A stretch of DNA of 24,330 bases from Streptomycetales bacterium (lineage in GTDB: Bacteria; Actinomycetota; Actinomycetes; Prado026): NCBI GenBank assembly GCA_025361995.1, contig JANYIP010000106.1, forward strand, positions 1 through 24,330, in the 5' to 3' direction. Shown in pieces: positions 7,446-15,169 of this stretch (position 1 is the stretch's first letter; each line of letters starts with the position of its first letter). Position numbers and translations under genes: made by a program. Under the pieces are notes generated by a model. It was not told the DNA's origin, did no database searches, and saw nothing but the letters and a program-made list of their open reading frames with translations.

Positions 7446-8675
7446 GTGCCCCACCCTCTCGACGATGCGCTGGCCCAGGTCCGCGAGCTGCTGCTCGACC
7501 CCGACCAGCTCGTGCGGGCTGTCGGCGCCGGCCGGCGCCGGTCCGGCCTGCCCACCTGGCGCAAGGTCGAGCTGCGCCCGGTCGACCTCAAGTTCGGGCG
7601 CCGGCTCCAGGTCACGGCGTACGACGCGACGCAGGCGCACACCTCCAACGAGGCGTACGACGGGGGAGCAGCGGCGGCCGTGGACCTACTGCTCGCGGAG
7701 CCCTTCGGGAACTGGCACGTGGAGACGACGACGCAGACGCTGCAGCTGCGGGTGACCAAGCGCGGGCAGGCTCAGCTCCACCTCGGGCCCGCCCAGCGCC
7801 TCGACGGCGCCGAGCCGGCGGACGAGCCGGGCCGGGCGCACGACCGGGTCAAGGCGTCGCTGCTCGACCCGGCCGAGCTGCTGTGGCACGTGCTCGGCAT
7901 CACCGATGCCTCAGGGCGGGTGAAGCCGACCCGGCAGGACAAGCTGCACCAGGTGTCCGAGCTCCTGCGGGCCCTCGACCCTGTCCTGTCCACGCTCCCG
8001 GCGCGCGACGGCGAGCCGCTGCGTGTCGTCGACCTCGGCTGCGGCAATGCGTACCTCTCCTTTGCCACGTACCGGTTCTTGACGAGGTCGCGCGGGTTTG
8101 ACGTACGGCTGACCGGGGTCGACGTGAAGGGGCAGGCCGTCGAGCACGGCTCCCGCGTGGCCGCCGAGCTGGGCTGGTCAGACCGCGTGACGTTCGTGCA
8201 GGGGTCCGCGCTGGAGGCGCCGGTCGACGGCGCCGATGTCGTCCTCGCGCTGCACGCCTGCGACACCGCGACCGACGAGGCGCTGGCGCGGGCGGTCCGG
8301 TGGGAAGCCCCGCTGATCCTGGCCTCGCCGTGCTGTCACCACGACATCCAGCGCCAGCTGAGCGCCGCGGTCGACGGCGCGCCCGAGCCGTACGCCGCCC
8401 TGGTCCGGCACGGGATCCTGCGCGAGCGGTTCGCCGACGTGCTCACCGACGCGCTGCGGGCCTCGCTTCTCCGGCTGCACGGCTACCGGGTCGAAGTCAT
8501 CGAGTTCGTCGGGTCCCAGCACACGCCGCGCAACACCTTGATCCGGGCGGTACGTACCGGCGCCCCGCCGACCCCGGAGCAGCTGGCCGACTACCGCTCA
8601 CTCACCGCCGCCTGGTCCGTCACCCCCCACCTCGCGACCCTCCTTGGGATCGCTGCCGACATTCCGGCTACGTGA
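7446..8675 (+). CDS. SAM-dependent methyltransferase, Methyltransf_32 type
   Basis: 409 residues from GTG 7446. The N-terminal ~140 residues form an unassigned domain (KVELRPVDLKFGRRLQVTAY, then SNEAYDG). The class I Rossmann methyltransferase domain begins near residue 190, with motif I VDLGCGNAYLSF at 195-206. It continues with LHACDTATD at 269-277 and the Cys/His segment SPCCHHD at 294-300. The LHACD and PCCHH signatures belong to the Methyltransf_32 group (PF13679), which includes GSTCD/METTL25-like proteins. Some relatives act on RNA or ribosomal protein, but the substrate here is unknown. The gene overlaps the convergent MFS gene by 8 bases. Confidence 0.88.
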   Translation: MPHPLDDALAQVRELLLDPDQLVRAVGAGRRRSGLPTWRKVELRPVDLKFGRRLQVTAYDATQAHTSNEAYDGGAAAAVDLLLAEPFGNWHVETTTQTLQLRVTKRGQAQLHLGPAQRLDGAEPADEPGRAHDRVKASLLDPAELLWHVLGITDASGRVKPTRQDKLHQVSELLRALDPVLSTLPARDGEPLRVVDLGCGNAYLSFATYRFLTRSRGFDVRLTGVDVKGQAVEHGSRVAAELGWSDRVTFVQGSALEAPVDGADVVLALHACDTATDEALARAVRWEAPLILASPCCHHDIQRQLSAAVDGAPEPYAALVRHGILRERFADVLTDALRASLLRLHGYRVEVIEFVGSQHTPRNTLIRAVRTGAPPTPEQLADYRSLTAAWSVTPHLATLLGIAADIPAT

Positions 8676-9843
8676 GCGACCAATTTGTCTGCAGCGATCC
8701 GGGGGTGGGGGCGGGGCGGCTGACGGCGAGGCCGGTCAAGGCCAGCAAGATGAGTACGGGGACCATGAGGAACGCGGTGTGGCTGCCGTAGCGGTCGGCC
8801 AGCGCCCCGAGCAGGAACGGCCCGAGGCCGACCGCGAGGCCGGCGCCCAGCGAGGCTCGGGCTGACGCCAGGTCGCTGCGCCCGCCGGCGGCGGCGATGG
8901 CGCGGCCGATCGTCAGCGGGTACTGCACACCCAGGCCCATCCCGGCGATGAACAGCCCGACCGCCGCGAGCCACGCCACCGTGGTCAGCCAGAAGATGGC
9001 GAACCCGACGAAGAGCGTGACGAGGGCGCCGATCAGGACAGTGTCGACGGGCAGGTGCGCGGTCAGCCGGCCACCGACGAAGCGGCTGGCCGCGACCCCG
9101 ACCAGCAGCCCGCTCCAGACCGCGGTGGCGACCCCGGGGGAGAGCCGGTCGCGACTGCCCAGCAGGTCGCTGGCCCACAGCGACAGGCAGAACTCGACCC
9201 CGATCGTGCAGACGAGCACGCCCCAGGTGATCCAGAACGCCCGCGGCAGCGAGTGCGCGCCGTCGGGGTGGTCGGCCGGGTCGATCGGGTGCGGGGCGGG
9301 GAGCTGGACGCCGCGGAAGACGAAGGCGGCGGCCACGGCCAGGACCAAGGTGACCAGGACCCCGGCCCGCCACCCCACCCCGATACCGACGCAGGCGCCG
9401 ACGACGAGTGGCGCGACGGCCCCGACGAGGGCGGCCAGCGCGTTCCCTTCGGCCAGGGCGCCCGGCCCGCGTGGGCCGTGCTCCTCCATGAGCGCGGCGT
9501 TGGCGGTGTTGACGACCCACGAGCCGCAGGTTCCAGCGACGAGCGCCCCGAGGAGCGTCAGCGGCAGCACGGTGGCACTGCAGTAGCCGACGATGCCGAC
9601 GCAGAGGCCGCCGATCCCGAACCACAGCACCCGGCCGCGGCCGAAGCGCGTCACTGCCCACCGGCCGGTCAGGCCGGCGATGACGGCGCCCCCTGCCAGC
9701 GCCGTACCGTGCAGCCCACCCAGGGCGCGGCTCACTCCCAAGTCGTGGCGCAGCAGGTTGACGCTAGGCCCGAACCCGTAGAGGAAGTAGGCGTACAAGG
9801 TCAGCTGGACGTAGACCAGCCAGGTCAGCCGAGTCCGGATCAC
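8668..9843 (-). CDS. MFS transporter downstream of serC
   Basis: 391 residues, GTG start at 9843-9841, ending in TAG at 8670-8668. About 12 hydrophobic helices are visible; the first half contains GRWAVTRFGRGRVLWFGIGGL, a typical MFS loop 2-3 region, and WVVNTANAALMEEHGPRGPGALAEGNA. It looks like an MFS_1-type permease and is clearly different from the two MFS_3 exporters elsewhere in the window. It starts 19 bases after the serC stop on the same strand, so it is probably cotranscribed with serC. Nothing in the sequence identifies the substrate; an amino-acid or metabolite exporter would fit the neighbour but is speculation. Confidence 0.88.
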   Translation of the reverse strand: MIRTRLTWLVYVQLTLYAYFLYGFGPSVNLLRHDLGVSRALGGLHGTALAGGAVIAGLTGRWAVTRFGRGRVLWFGIGGLCVGIVGYCSATVLPLTLLGALVAGTCGSWVVNTANAALMEEHGPRGPGALAEGNALAALVGAVAPLVVGACVGIGVGWRAGVLVTLVLAVAAAFVFRGVQLPAPHPIDPADHPDGAHSLPRAFWITWGVLVCTIGVEFCLSLWASDLLGSRDRLSPGVATAVWSGLLVGVAASRFVGGRLTAHLPVDTVLIGALVTLFVGFAIFWLTTVAWLAAVGLFIAGMGLGVQYPLTIGRAIAAAGGRSDLASARASLGAGLAVGLGPFLLGALADRYGSHTAFLMVPVLILLALTGLAVSRPAPTPGSLQTNWSLT

Positions 9844-9862
9844 CCGCGGACCGCCGACCGCG

Positions 9863-10993
9863 TCACGCGAGCTGAGCCACCACGTAGTCGATGCAGGCAG
9901 TCAGGGCCCGCACGTCAGCCGGGTCGACGGCCGGGAACATGGCCACCCGCAGCTGGTTGCGGCCGAGCTTGCGGTACGGGTCGGTGTCGACGATCCCGTT
10001 GGCCCGCAACGCCTTCGCGACCGCGACCGCGTCGATCGACTCGTCGAGGTCGATGGTGCCGACCACCTGCGAGCGGTCCGCCGGGTCCACCACGTACGGC
10101 GTCGCGTAGTCGCTCGCCTCGGCCCACGCATAGAGCGAGCCGCTCGACTCGGCGGTCCGGCCCACGCACCAGTCGAGGCCGCCCTGGCCGTTGAACCAGT
10201 CGACCTGCTCGGCCATCAGGAAGATCGTCGACAGCGCCGGAGTGTTGTACGTCTGGTCCAGGCGGGACTGCTCGACGGCCGTAGCCAGGTCGAGGAACGC
10301 CGGGATCCAGCGGCCGGAGGCCTTGATGGCGTCGATCCGGGCGACGGCCGCCGGGCTCATGAGCGCCACCCAGAGGCCGCCGTCGGAGCCAAAGCTCTTT
10401 TGCGGGGCGAAGTAGTAGACGTCGAACTCCGAAGCGGTCACCGGCAGCCCGCCGGCGCCCGACGTCGCGTCCCAGACCATCAGCGCGCCCTCGTCGACGC
10501 CCTCGACCCGGTGCACCGGGACGCTCACCCCGGTGGAAGTCTCGTTGTGCGGGCTGGCGTACACGTCGACACCGGCCTCGGCGACGAACGACGGCGCCTG
10601 GCCCGGCTCGCTGGAGATCACCGTCGGCGCAGCCAGGAACGGCGCGTCCTTGGCTGCCTTGGCGAACTTCGAGCCGAACTCACCGAAGGTCAGGTGCTGC
10701 GACTTCTCCTGGATCAGGCCGAAGGTCGCGGAGTCCCAGAACGCAGTGGAGCCGCCGTTGGAGAGCACGACCTCGTAGCCCGCGGGCAGCGAGAACAGCT
10801 CGGCAAGCCCGGTCCGCAGCCGGCCGACCTGCGACTTCACAGTCTTCTGCCGGTGCGAGGTCCCGAGGTATGTGGTGGCCACTGCGGCCAGCGCCGTCAC
10901 CTGCTCTGGCCGTACCTTCGAGGGGCCCGAGCCGAAGCGCCCGTCGAGCGGTTTGAGGGCCAGCGGGATCACGATGTCGGTGGGGTCTGCCAT
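9863..10993 (-). CDS. serC: phosphoserine aminotransferase
   Basis: 376 residues from ATG 10993. A GTG two codons upstream is open but lies 1 base from the -10, so ATG is preferred. The enzyme converts 3-phosphohydroxypyruvate and glutamate to phosphoserine and 2-oxoglutarate in serine synthesis. It is PLP-dependent class V. Visible are the N-terminal GSGPSKVRPEQ, the cofactor Asp175 in VWDATSGAGG and Schiff-base Lys199 in FAPQKSFGSDGG, with the tail YRKLGRNQLRVAMFPAVDP. It belongs to the actinobacterial SerC type rather than the E. coli type. It lies downstream of citA on the same strand but has its own TAGGGT element. Confidence 0.96.
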   Translation of the reverse strand: MADPTDIVIPLALKPLDGRFGSGPSKVRPEQVTALAAVATTYLGTSHRQKTVKSQVGRLRTGLAELFSLPAGYEVVLSNGGSTAFWDSATFGLIQEKSQHLTFGEFGSKFAKAAKDAPFLAAPTVISSEPGQAPSFVAEAGVDVYASPHNETSTGVSVPVHRVEGVDEGALMVWDATSGAGGLPVTASEFDVYYFAPQKSFGSDGGLWVALMSPAAVARIDAIKASGRWIPAFLDLATAVEQSRLDQTYNTPALSTIFLMAEQVDWFNGQGGLDWCVGRTAESSGSLYAWAEASDYATPYVVDPADRSQVVGTIDLDESIDAVAVAKALRANGIVDTDPYRKLGRNQLRVAMFPAVDPADVRALTACIDYVVAQLA

Positions 10994-11006
10994 GGGCACA
11001 ACCCTA
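10994..11006 (-). promoter_or_regulatory. leaderless promoter of serC
   Basis: On the minus strand TAGGGT (11006-11001) is an exact TANNNT -10 element, with a 7-base spacer to ATG 10993. No ribosome binding site is present in the spacer. Confidence 0.55.
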
Positions 11007-11052
11007 AGTGGGCACCGAGGTTTGGAGTTCGGCGGGTCCGGTCCGCGAGACG

Positions 11053-11074
11053 CGACCCGCTCGTCAGCGGGTCG
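11053..11074 (-). terminator. hairpin behind citA
   Basis: Perfect 9-base arms CGACCCGCT (11053-11061) and AGCGGGTCG (11066-11074) with a 4-base loop, starting 8 bases after the citA stop. There is no T-tract, as is usual for actinobacterial intrinsic terminators. It overlaps a tandem 11-base repeat (CGTCAGCGGRT, 11062-11083). Confidence 0.55.
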
Positions 11075-11082
11075 TCAGCGGA

Positions 11083-12210
11083 TCAGGCGACGGGGGTGTA
11101 GCCGGTGGGGGCCACCATGACGGGGTCCCAGCCGGGGACCTCCTCGGGCTTGCGCGGCGCCGGCCCGACGTACTTGGCGGACGGGCGGATCAGCCGTCCG
11201 GTGCGCTTCTGCTCCAGGATGTGGGCGCTCCACCCGGCCAGCCGCGCGCAGGTGAACATCGACGTGAACATGTGCGAGGGCACCTGGGCGAAGTCGAGCA
11301 TGATCGCTGCCCAGAACTCCACGTTGGTCTCGAGGACCCGGTCCGGGCTGCGCTCGCGCAGGGCGGCCAGCGCCGCCTTCTCGAGCTTCTCGGCCACCTC
11401 GTAGCGGGGTGCGTTGAGCTCGCGGGCGGTACGCCGGAGCACGCGGGCCCGCGGGTCCTCGGCCCGGTACACCCGGTGGCCGAAGCCCATCAGCCGCTCG
11501 CCCTTGTCGAGCACGCCCTGGACGTACGCCTCCGCGTCACCGGTCCGCTCGACCTCGGCGATCATCCCGAGCACCCGGGACGGCGCACCGCCGTGCAGCG
11601 GCCCGCTCAGGGCACCGACCGCGCCGGAGAGCGCGGCAGCGACGTCGGCACCGGTGGAGGCGATCACCCGGGCGGTGAACGTTGAGGCGTTCATGCCGTG
11701 CTCGGCCGCCGAGACGAAGTAGGCGTCCACGGCCTGCACGTGCGCCGGGTCGGGCTCGCCGCGCCAGCGGATCATGAAGCGCTCGACGACGGTGTGCGCG
11801 GTGTCGATCTGGGTCTGCGGGATCATCGGGTGCCCGATGCCTCGGGCCGACTGGGCCACGAAGGACATCGCCATCACCGAGACCCGGGCGAGCTCGTCGC
11901 GTGCCGTGTCGTCGTCGATGTCGAGCAGCGGCTCCAAGCCCCACGCGGGGGCGAGCATCGCGAGCGCGGACTGGACGTCGACCCGTACGTCGCCGGAGTG
12001 CACCGGGAGCGGGAACGGCTCGGCCGGCGGCAGGCCGGGATTGAACTCGTTGTCCACCAGCAGGCCCCACACGTTGCCGTAGGAGACGCGGCCGACCAGG
12101 TCCTCGATGTTGACGCCGCGGTACCGCAGCGCGCTGCCGTCCTTGTCCGGCTCGGCGATCTCCGACTCGAAGGCGATGACGCCCTCGAGGCCCGGCTTGA
12201 AGTCCGACAT
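11083..12210 (-). CDS. citA: citrate synthase 2 (CitA type)
   Basis: 375 residues from ATG 12210, with GGAGG 7 bases upstream (12222-12218). It condenses acetyl-CoA and oxaloacetate to citrate. Active-site motifs are intact: His171 in AEHGMNAST, His206 in GPLHGGAPSR and His245 in MGFGHRVYRAEDPRA. The segment NVEFWAAIMLD carries Glu298 in place of the catalytic Asp seen in classical enzymes, as I recall also for the mycobacterial CitA branch. Length fits the short bacterial citrate synthases rather than the ~430-residue hexameric GltA. It diverges from pdxH across a 127-base promoter region. Confidence 0.94.
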   Translation of the reverse strand: MSDFKPGLEGVIAFESEIAEPDKDGSALRYRGVNIEDLVGRVSYGNVWGLLVDNEFNPGLPPAEPFPLPVHSGDVRVDVQSALAMLAPAWGLEPLLDIDDDTARDELARVSVMAMSFVAQSARGIGHPMIPQTQIDTAHTVVERFMIRWRGEPDPAHVQAVDAYFVSAAEHGMNASTFTARVIASTGADVAAALSGAVGALSGPLHGGAPSRVLGMIAEVERTGDAEAYVQGVLDKGERLMGFGHRVYRAEDPRARVLRRTARELNAPRYEVAEKLEKAALAALRERSPDRVLETNVEFWAAIMLDFAQVPSHMFTSMFTCARLAGWSAHILEQKRTGRLIRPSAKYVGPAPRKPEEVPGWDPVMVAPTGYTPVA

Positions 12211-12337
12211 GTGGAAGCCTCCGTGCTCGTGCCGCGCTTGTGGCGCGCCGTCCTGGGGGTGCGGGTAGGCAGGGTCAATCTAACCCCCCGTCCTGCCCCT
12301 GTTTTCCGGGGTCTGTCTTCGGGTGCTAGAACGAGGC
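12211..12337. promoter_or_regulatory. divergent citA/pdxH promoter region
   Basis: For pdxH a -10-like TAGAAC (12327-12332) lies 5 bases before GTG 12338. For citA a -35-like TTGACC (minus strand, 12278-12273) is followed 17 bases on by CAGGAC (12255-12250), leaving a leader of about 35 bases with GGAGG near its end. No clear operator palindrome is seen between them. Confidence 0.4.
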
Positions 12338-13006
12338 GTGGACACCCAGCGGCTGGCCGACCTCCGACGTAGCTACGCGGCCGGCGGGCTGGCTGCGCAG
12401 GACCTCGCGTCCGACCCGTACAGCCAGTTCCAGACCTGGCTCGCCGAGGCGGTCCACGCGGGACTGACGGAGCCGAACGCCATGGTGCTGGGCACGGTGG
12501 GTCCCGGAGCCCAGCCGAGCGCGCGGACCGTCCTTCTCAAGGGGGTCGACGAGCGCGGCTTCGTCTTCTACACGAACTACACCTCCCGCAAGGGCGCCGA
12601 GCTCGGCGCGCACGCCGCTGCCAGCTTGCTCTTCCCCTGGTACGACGTGGAGCGGCAGGTGTCCGTGGCCGGGGCGGTGAGCCGGGTCGACCGCGCGGAG
12701 ACCGAGGCGTACTTCCGGTCCCGGCCCTACGCCTCCCGGCTCGGGGCGTGGGCGAGCAGGCAGTCCACCGTGATCGCCGGGCGCGACGAGCTGGAGGCGA
12801 GGTACGCCGAGCTCGCCGCGCGCTGGCCGGACACTGGCGAGGAATCCGTCCCCGTCCCGGACTTCTGGGGTGGTTTCCGGCTGGATCCGCAGACCGTCGA
12901 GTTCTGGCAGGGCCGTCCCAGCCGGCTGCACGACCGGCTGCGTTACGTCGCAAGCTCTGGTGAAGGCGCTGGCCGGAGCTGGACCGTCGAGCGGCTCTCG
13001 CCGTAG
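12338..13006 (+). CDS. pdxH: pyridoxamine/pyridoxine 5'-phosphate oxidase
   Basis: 222 residues from GTG 12338; an in-frame start at 12323 adds five non-conserved residues and overlaps the -10. The FMN enzyme oxidises pyridoxine or pyridoxamine 5'-phosphate to PLP. The full PdxH pattern is present: PNAMVLGTV, SARTVLLKGVDERGFVFYTNYTSRKG (FMN binding), LLFPWYDVERQVSVAGAVSRV, SRLGAWASRQS, the WGGFRLDPQTVEFWQG segment, and a C-terminal ERLSP like the usual RLxP end. It is close to serC, a PLP enzyme, but divergent from citA, so coexpression is not shown. Confidence 0.96.
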   Translation: MDTQRLADLRRSYAAGGLAAQDLASDPYSQFQTWLAEAVHAGLTEPNAMVLGTVGPGAQPSARTVLLKGVDERGFVFYTNYTSRKGAELGAHAAASLLFPWYDVERQVSVAGAVSRVDRAETEAYFRSRPYASRLGAWASRQSTVIAGRDELEARYAELAARWPDTGEESVPVPDFWGGFRLDPQTVEFWQGRPSRLHDRLRYVASSGEGAGRSWTVERLSP

Positions 13007-13095
13007 CCGAGCCGTCAAGTCGAGGCGGCTGGGCTCCGAGAATCCAGGAAGGTCCGTGCAGGCTCGCTGCAGGCCAGGAGTCGGTGGAGGACGTC

Positions 13096-14226
13096 GTGGG
13101 TATTTCGCATGAGATCAGCCGTGAGTTCGTCGCGGTACCCGACTCCGCAAAGGGCCAGCTCCTCTACAAGTGGCCCGACGAGCAGCTGCGACGCTGGACC
13201 CGGGTGATCGTCGACATCGACGAGAGCGCGGTCTTCGTGTCTCAAGGCCGCGTCGTCGGCACCCTGCCGCCGGGCCGCCACCAGATCGACGCGACCGAGC
13301 TGCCCTTCCTCGGCGCCCTCGCCGACTCCCTGTCCGGCGGCAACGCCTATGACAGCGAGCTCTTCTTCGTGACCACTCGGGCGATCACCGACCTGCCCTT
13401 CGGCGGGCCGGTCGACTCCGTCCGCGACCCGGAGAGCACCTTCGTGGTCGGGCTGCGTGCCTTCGGCGACTATGCCTTGCACGTCACCGACCCCGGCGCG
13501 CTGATCCTCAACCTTGTCGGCACCGTCGACCTCTCGGACCCCGCGTCGGTGACGCACTGGTCCGCCGAGCAGGTCCTGCGTGCGGTCCGCACCACCGTCG
13601 TCGCCCAGATCGCCGCAGGCGGCTGGGGCGTGCTCGGCCTCGCCGCGCACAGCACCGAGATCGAGGCCGCGAGCGTCCCGGCCGCCAACCTGGCGCTGAG
13701 CCGCTACGGCATCGAGGTCACCCAGCTCGGCAACGTCACGGTCACCCTCGACGACGAGGACCAGGAAGCGTTACGTACGTTCGCGCGGGACAAGGCGTAC
13801 ACGTCCATGACCGGGTCATTCGCCGGGTACGCCCAGGGCGAGGCCCTGCTCGGTGCCGGCACCGGGATGTCCCACTCCGGCGGCGCCGGCGAGCAGAGCC
13901 TGGCGATCGCCGGGCTCGCAGTCGGCGGCGGGATCGCCGGGTCGCTCATCCGCCCACCGGCCGCTGCTGCTCCGGTGGCTCCGGAGCCGGCCGCCGCTGC
14001 TCCCTCTGCTCCGGCGCCGGTCGCTGCTGCTGCCGTGGCGGCCCCGGTCGCGCCGGTCGTGCTCTGCCAGTGCGGCCAGCCCCTGCCACCCGGTGCCGCC
14101 TTCTGCCCGGCCTGCGGGACGGCCGTCCCTGCGGCCGTCGACCAGGTGTGTGCTGGCTGCGGCCGGACGCTCGAGCCCGGCGCGAGGTTCTGTGCCGGCT
14201 GCGGGCGTGCAGTCGACCCGGCGTGA
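13096..14226 (+). CDS. SPFH/virion-core-like protein with two C-terminal zinc ribbons
   Basis: 376 residues from GTG 13096, chosen because GGTGGAGG (13083-13090) is well spaced and the protein then begins MGISHEISREF like its relatives. Residues ~1-220 match the bacterial SPFH 'virion core' family (Bacillus YdjI type): LLYKWPDEQL, then VDIDESAVFVSQGRVVGTLPPGRHQI and DPESTFVVGLRAFGDYALHV. A Gly-rich segment and an Ala/Pro linker follow (~270-320). Two zinc ribbons close the protein: CQCG...FCPACG and CAGCG...FCAGCG. In Bacillus, YdjI works with a PspA-type protein at the membrane; a comparable membrane-stress role is inferred. The stop codon overlaps the next gene by GTGA. Confidence 0.88.
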   Translation: MGISHEISREFVAVPDSAKGQLLYKWPDEQLRRWTRVIVDIDESAVFVSQGRVVGTLPPGRHQIDATELPFLGALADSLSGGNAYDSELFFVTTRAITDLPFGGPVDSVRDPESTFVVGLRAFGDYALHVTDPGALILNLVGTVDLSDPASVTHWSAEQVLRAVRTTVVAQIAAGGWGVLGLAAHSTEIEAASVPAANLALSRYGIEVTQLGNVTVTLDDEDQEALRTFARDKAYTSMTGSFAGYAQGEALLGAGTGMSHSGGAGEQSLAIAGLAVGGGIAGSLIRPPAAAAPVAPEPAAAAPSAPAPVAAAAVAAPVAPVVLCQCGQPLPPGAAFCPACGTAVPAAVDQVCAGCGRTLEPGARFCAGCGRAVDPA

Positions 14227-14855
14227 GCCTGTTCCGCGGACGCGGCAACGATGCGTTGACCGCGTTCGCCAACGAGCAGATCAAGGCGGTGGCCAGTTCC
14301 GGCGTGCGGCCGGCCGGATCCGCTGCTGCAGGTCCCAGCGGCCCCGACGACCCCACCTGGGCCCCGCTGGGCGCGATGGCCGTCGGCGTCTTCACTGCTG
14401 TCCGGGCCGCCTGCACCCACGGTGACCTCAGCACCGTCTCGAACCAGATCGGGCCCGACCTGCTGAAGTCGCTGATCCGGCAGCAGGACACCATGGCGGC
14501 CGGCGGCAAGCGGCGGGTCACCCGGATCGACCAGGTCACCGCGGAGGGCTTCAACGGGAACGTACCGGGCCCCGACGACCGGATGATGGTCGTGAAGTAC
14601 AGGGTGTCCGGCGGTATCGGCGAGCTGAGGCTGGGGGACGACCTCGACGCGCAGCTCGCGGTGCTGCCGACCCAGGCCTGGGTCGAGATCTGGCGACTGG
14701 CCCGGCCGGAGGATGCCCCTGCGGTCGCGCTGGCCGCCACCTGCCCGAACTGCGGGGCTCCTGGCAACGGATTGGCCACCTGCCGCTACTGCGGGACGAA
14801 CCTCACGGCCGCCGCCACCGACTGGGCTGTCCAGACCATCGAGTGGCTCGCCTAG
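14223..14855 (+). CDS. Tim44-like protein with C-terminal zinc ribbon
   Basis: 210 residues from GTG 14223, which overlaps the SPFH stop codon by 4 bases (GTGA), so translation is almost certainly coupled. The central ~120 residues look like a Tim44-like domain: FTAVRAACTHGDLSTVSNQIGPDLLKSLIRQQ, then VTRIDQVTAEGF and MMVVKYRVSGG, and finally WVEIWRLARPED. A single zinc ribbon CPNCG...TCRYCG lies near the C terminus. Tim44-like domains bind membranes or partner proteins. Shared zinc ribbons and coupling suggest that this protein and the SPFH protein form one complex. No transmembrane helix is seen. Function beyond that is unknown. Confidence 0.82.
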   Translation: MSLFRGRGNDALTAFANEQIKAVASSGVRPAGSAAAGPSGPDDPTWAPLGAMAVGVFTAVRAACTHGDLSTVSNQIGPDLLKSLIRQQDTMAAGGKRRVTRIDQVTAEGFNGNVPGPDDRMMVVKYRVSGGIGELRLGDDLDAQLAVLPTQAWVEIWRLARPEDAPAVALAATCPNCGAPGNGLATCRYCGTNLTAAATDWAVQTIEWLA

Positions 14856-14881
14856 CACTCGCAAACGGGTCGGGACGCAGA

Positions 14882-14947
14882 CGACCTGCGGACCCCTGCC
14901 CCAGGGGGCAGGATGCCGGGGGACGTGTCCCGGGCGTCCGCAGGTCG
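14882..14947 (+). other. predicted three-way-junction structure, 66 bases
   Basis: A perfect 12-base outer stem CGACCTGCGGAC (14882-14893) / GTCCGCAGGTCG (14936-14947) encloses two hairpins. The first is CCTGCCCC/GGGGCAGG (14895-14912). The second is GCC-GGGAC/GTCCC-GGC (14915-14935) with a small internal loop. Junction bases are nearly absent, so the fold is compact. It begins 26 bases after the Tim44-like gene stop. It may be a terminator of that operon, a structured RNA, or a DNA-level element; there is no T-tract. Confidence 0.6.
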
Positions 14948-14950
14948 GGT

Positions 14951-14997
14951 GACTGCTGGATCTGGCCGGCCGCAAAGCCGGTCGAAGACCAGTGGTC
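14951..14997 (+). other. long imperfect hairpin next to the three-way junction
   Basis: The stem pairs GACTGCTGG (14951-14959) with CCAGTGGTC (14989-14997) using two adjacent G-U pairs. It continues through TCT/AGA after a bulged A, and ends in GGCCGGC (14964-14970) / GCCGGTC (14977-14983) with loop CGCAAA. The G-U pairs fit RNA better than DNA on this strand. It starts only 3 bases after the preceding three-way junction. Confidence 0.5.
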
Positions 14998-15169
14998 AGC
15001 GGCTAGCTCGCAGCCACCTCACGCGTCCGATAGCTACTCAAATTCTGCGGACCACCTCCTTTCCGTGTACGAGAACCGTACGACGTCATCCGCCGTCGCA
15101 CCACTCGATTCGGCAGGTCCGTGCTCGTGTCGCGCAGCCTCCCCGTCCGGGCTCCGCCGTGCGTACTGA

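Noticed and set aside
9055..10194. A 379-codon plus-strand frame opposite the MFS and serC genes
   Set aside because: Antisense to two well-supported genes; repetitive Asp/Gly/Pro/Arg composition typical of a GC artefact.
13704..14975. A 423-codon minus-strand frame opposite the SPFH/Tim44 pair
   Set aside because: The plus-strand proteins have zinc ribbons and coupled start/stop; the minus frame only reflects the Ala/Pro linker codons.
14882..14997. Cobalamin riboswitch or a self-cleaving ribozyme
   Set aside because: The conserved B12-box sequence and the hammerhead core (CUGANGA with GAAA) are absent, and the fold does not match another ribozyme that I can recall.
15034..15063. A small minus-strand gene driven by the perfect AAAGGAGGTG
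   Set aside because: No ATG or GTG lies within a usable distance; a TTG about 13 bases away gives only a 12-codon peptide.
14843..15169. Short plus-strand frames inside the 14856-15181 gap
   Set aside because: No ribosome site or recognisable domain, and they run through the strong inverted repeats. The gap is better explained as non-coding.
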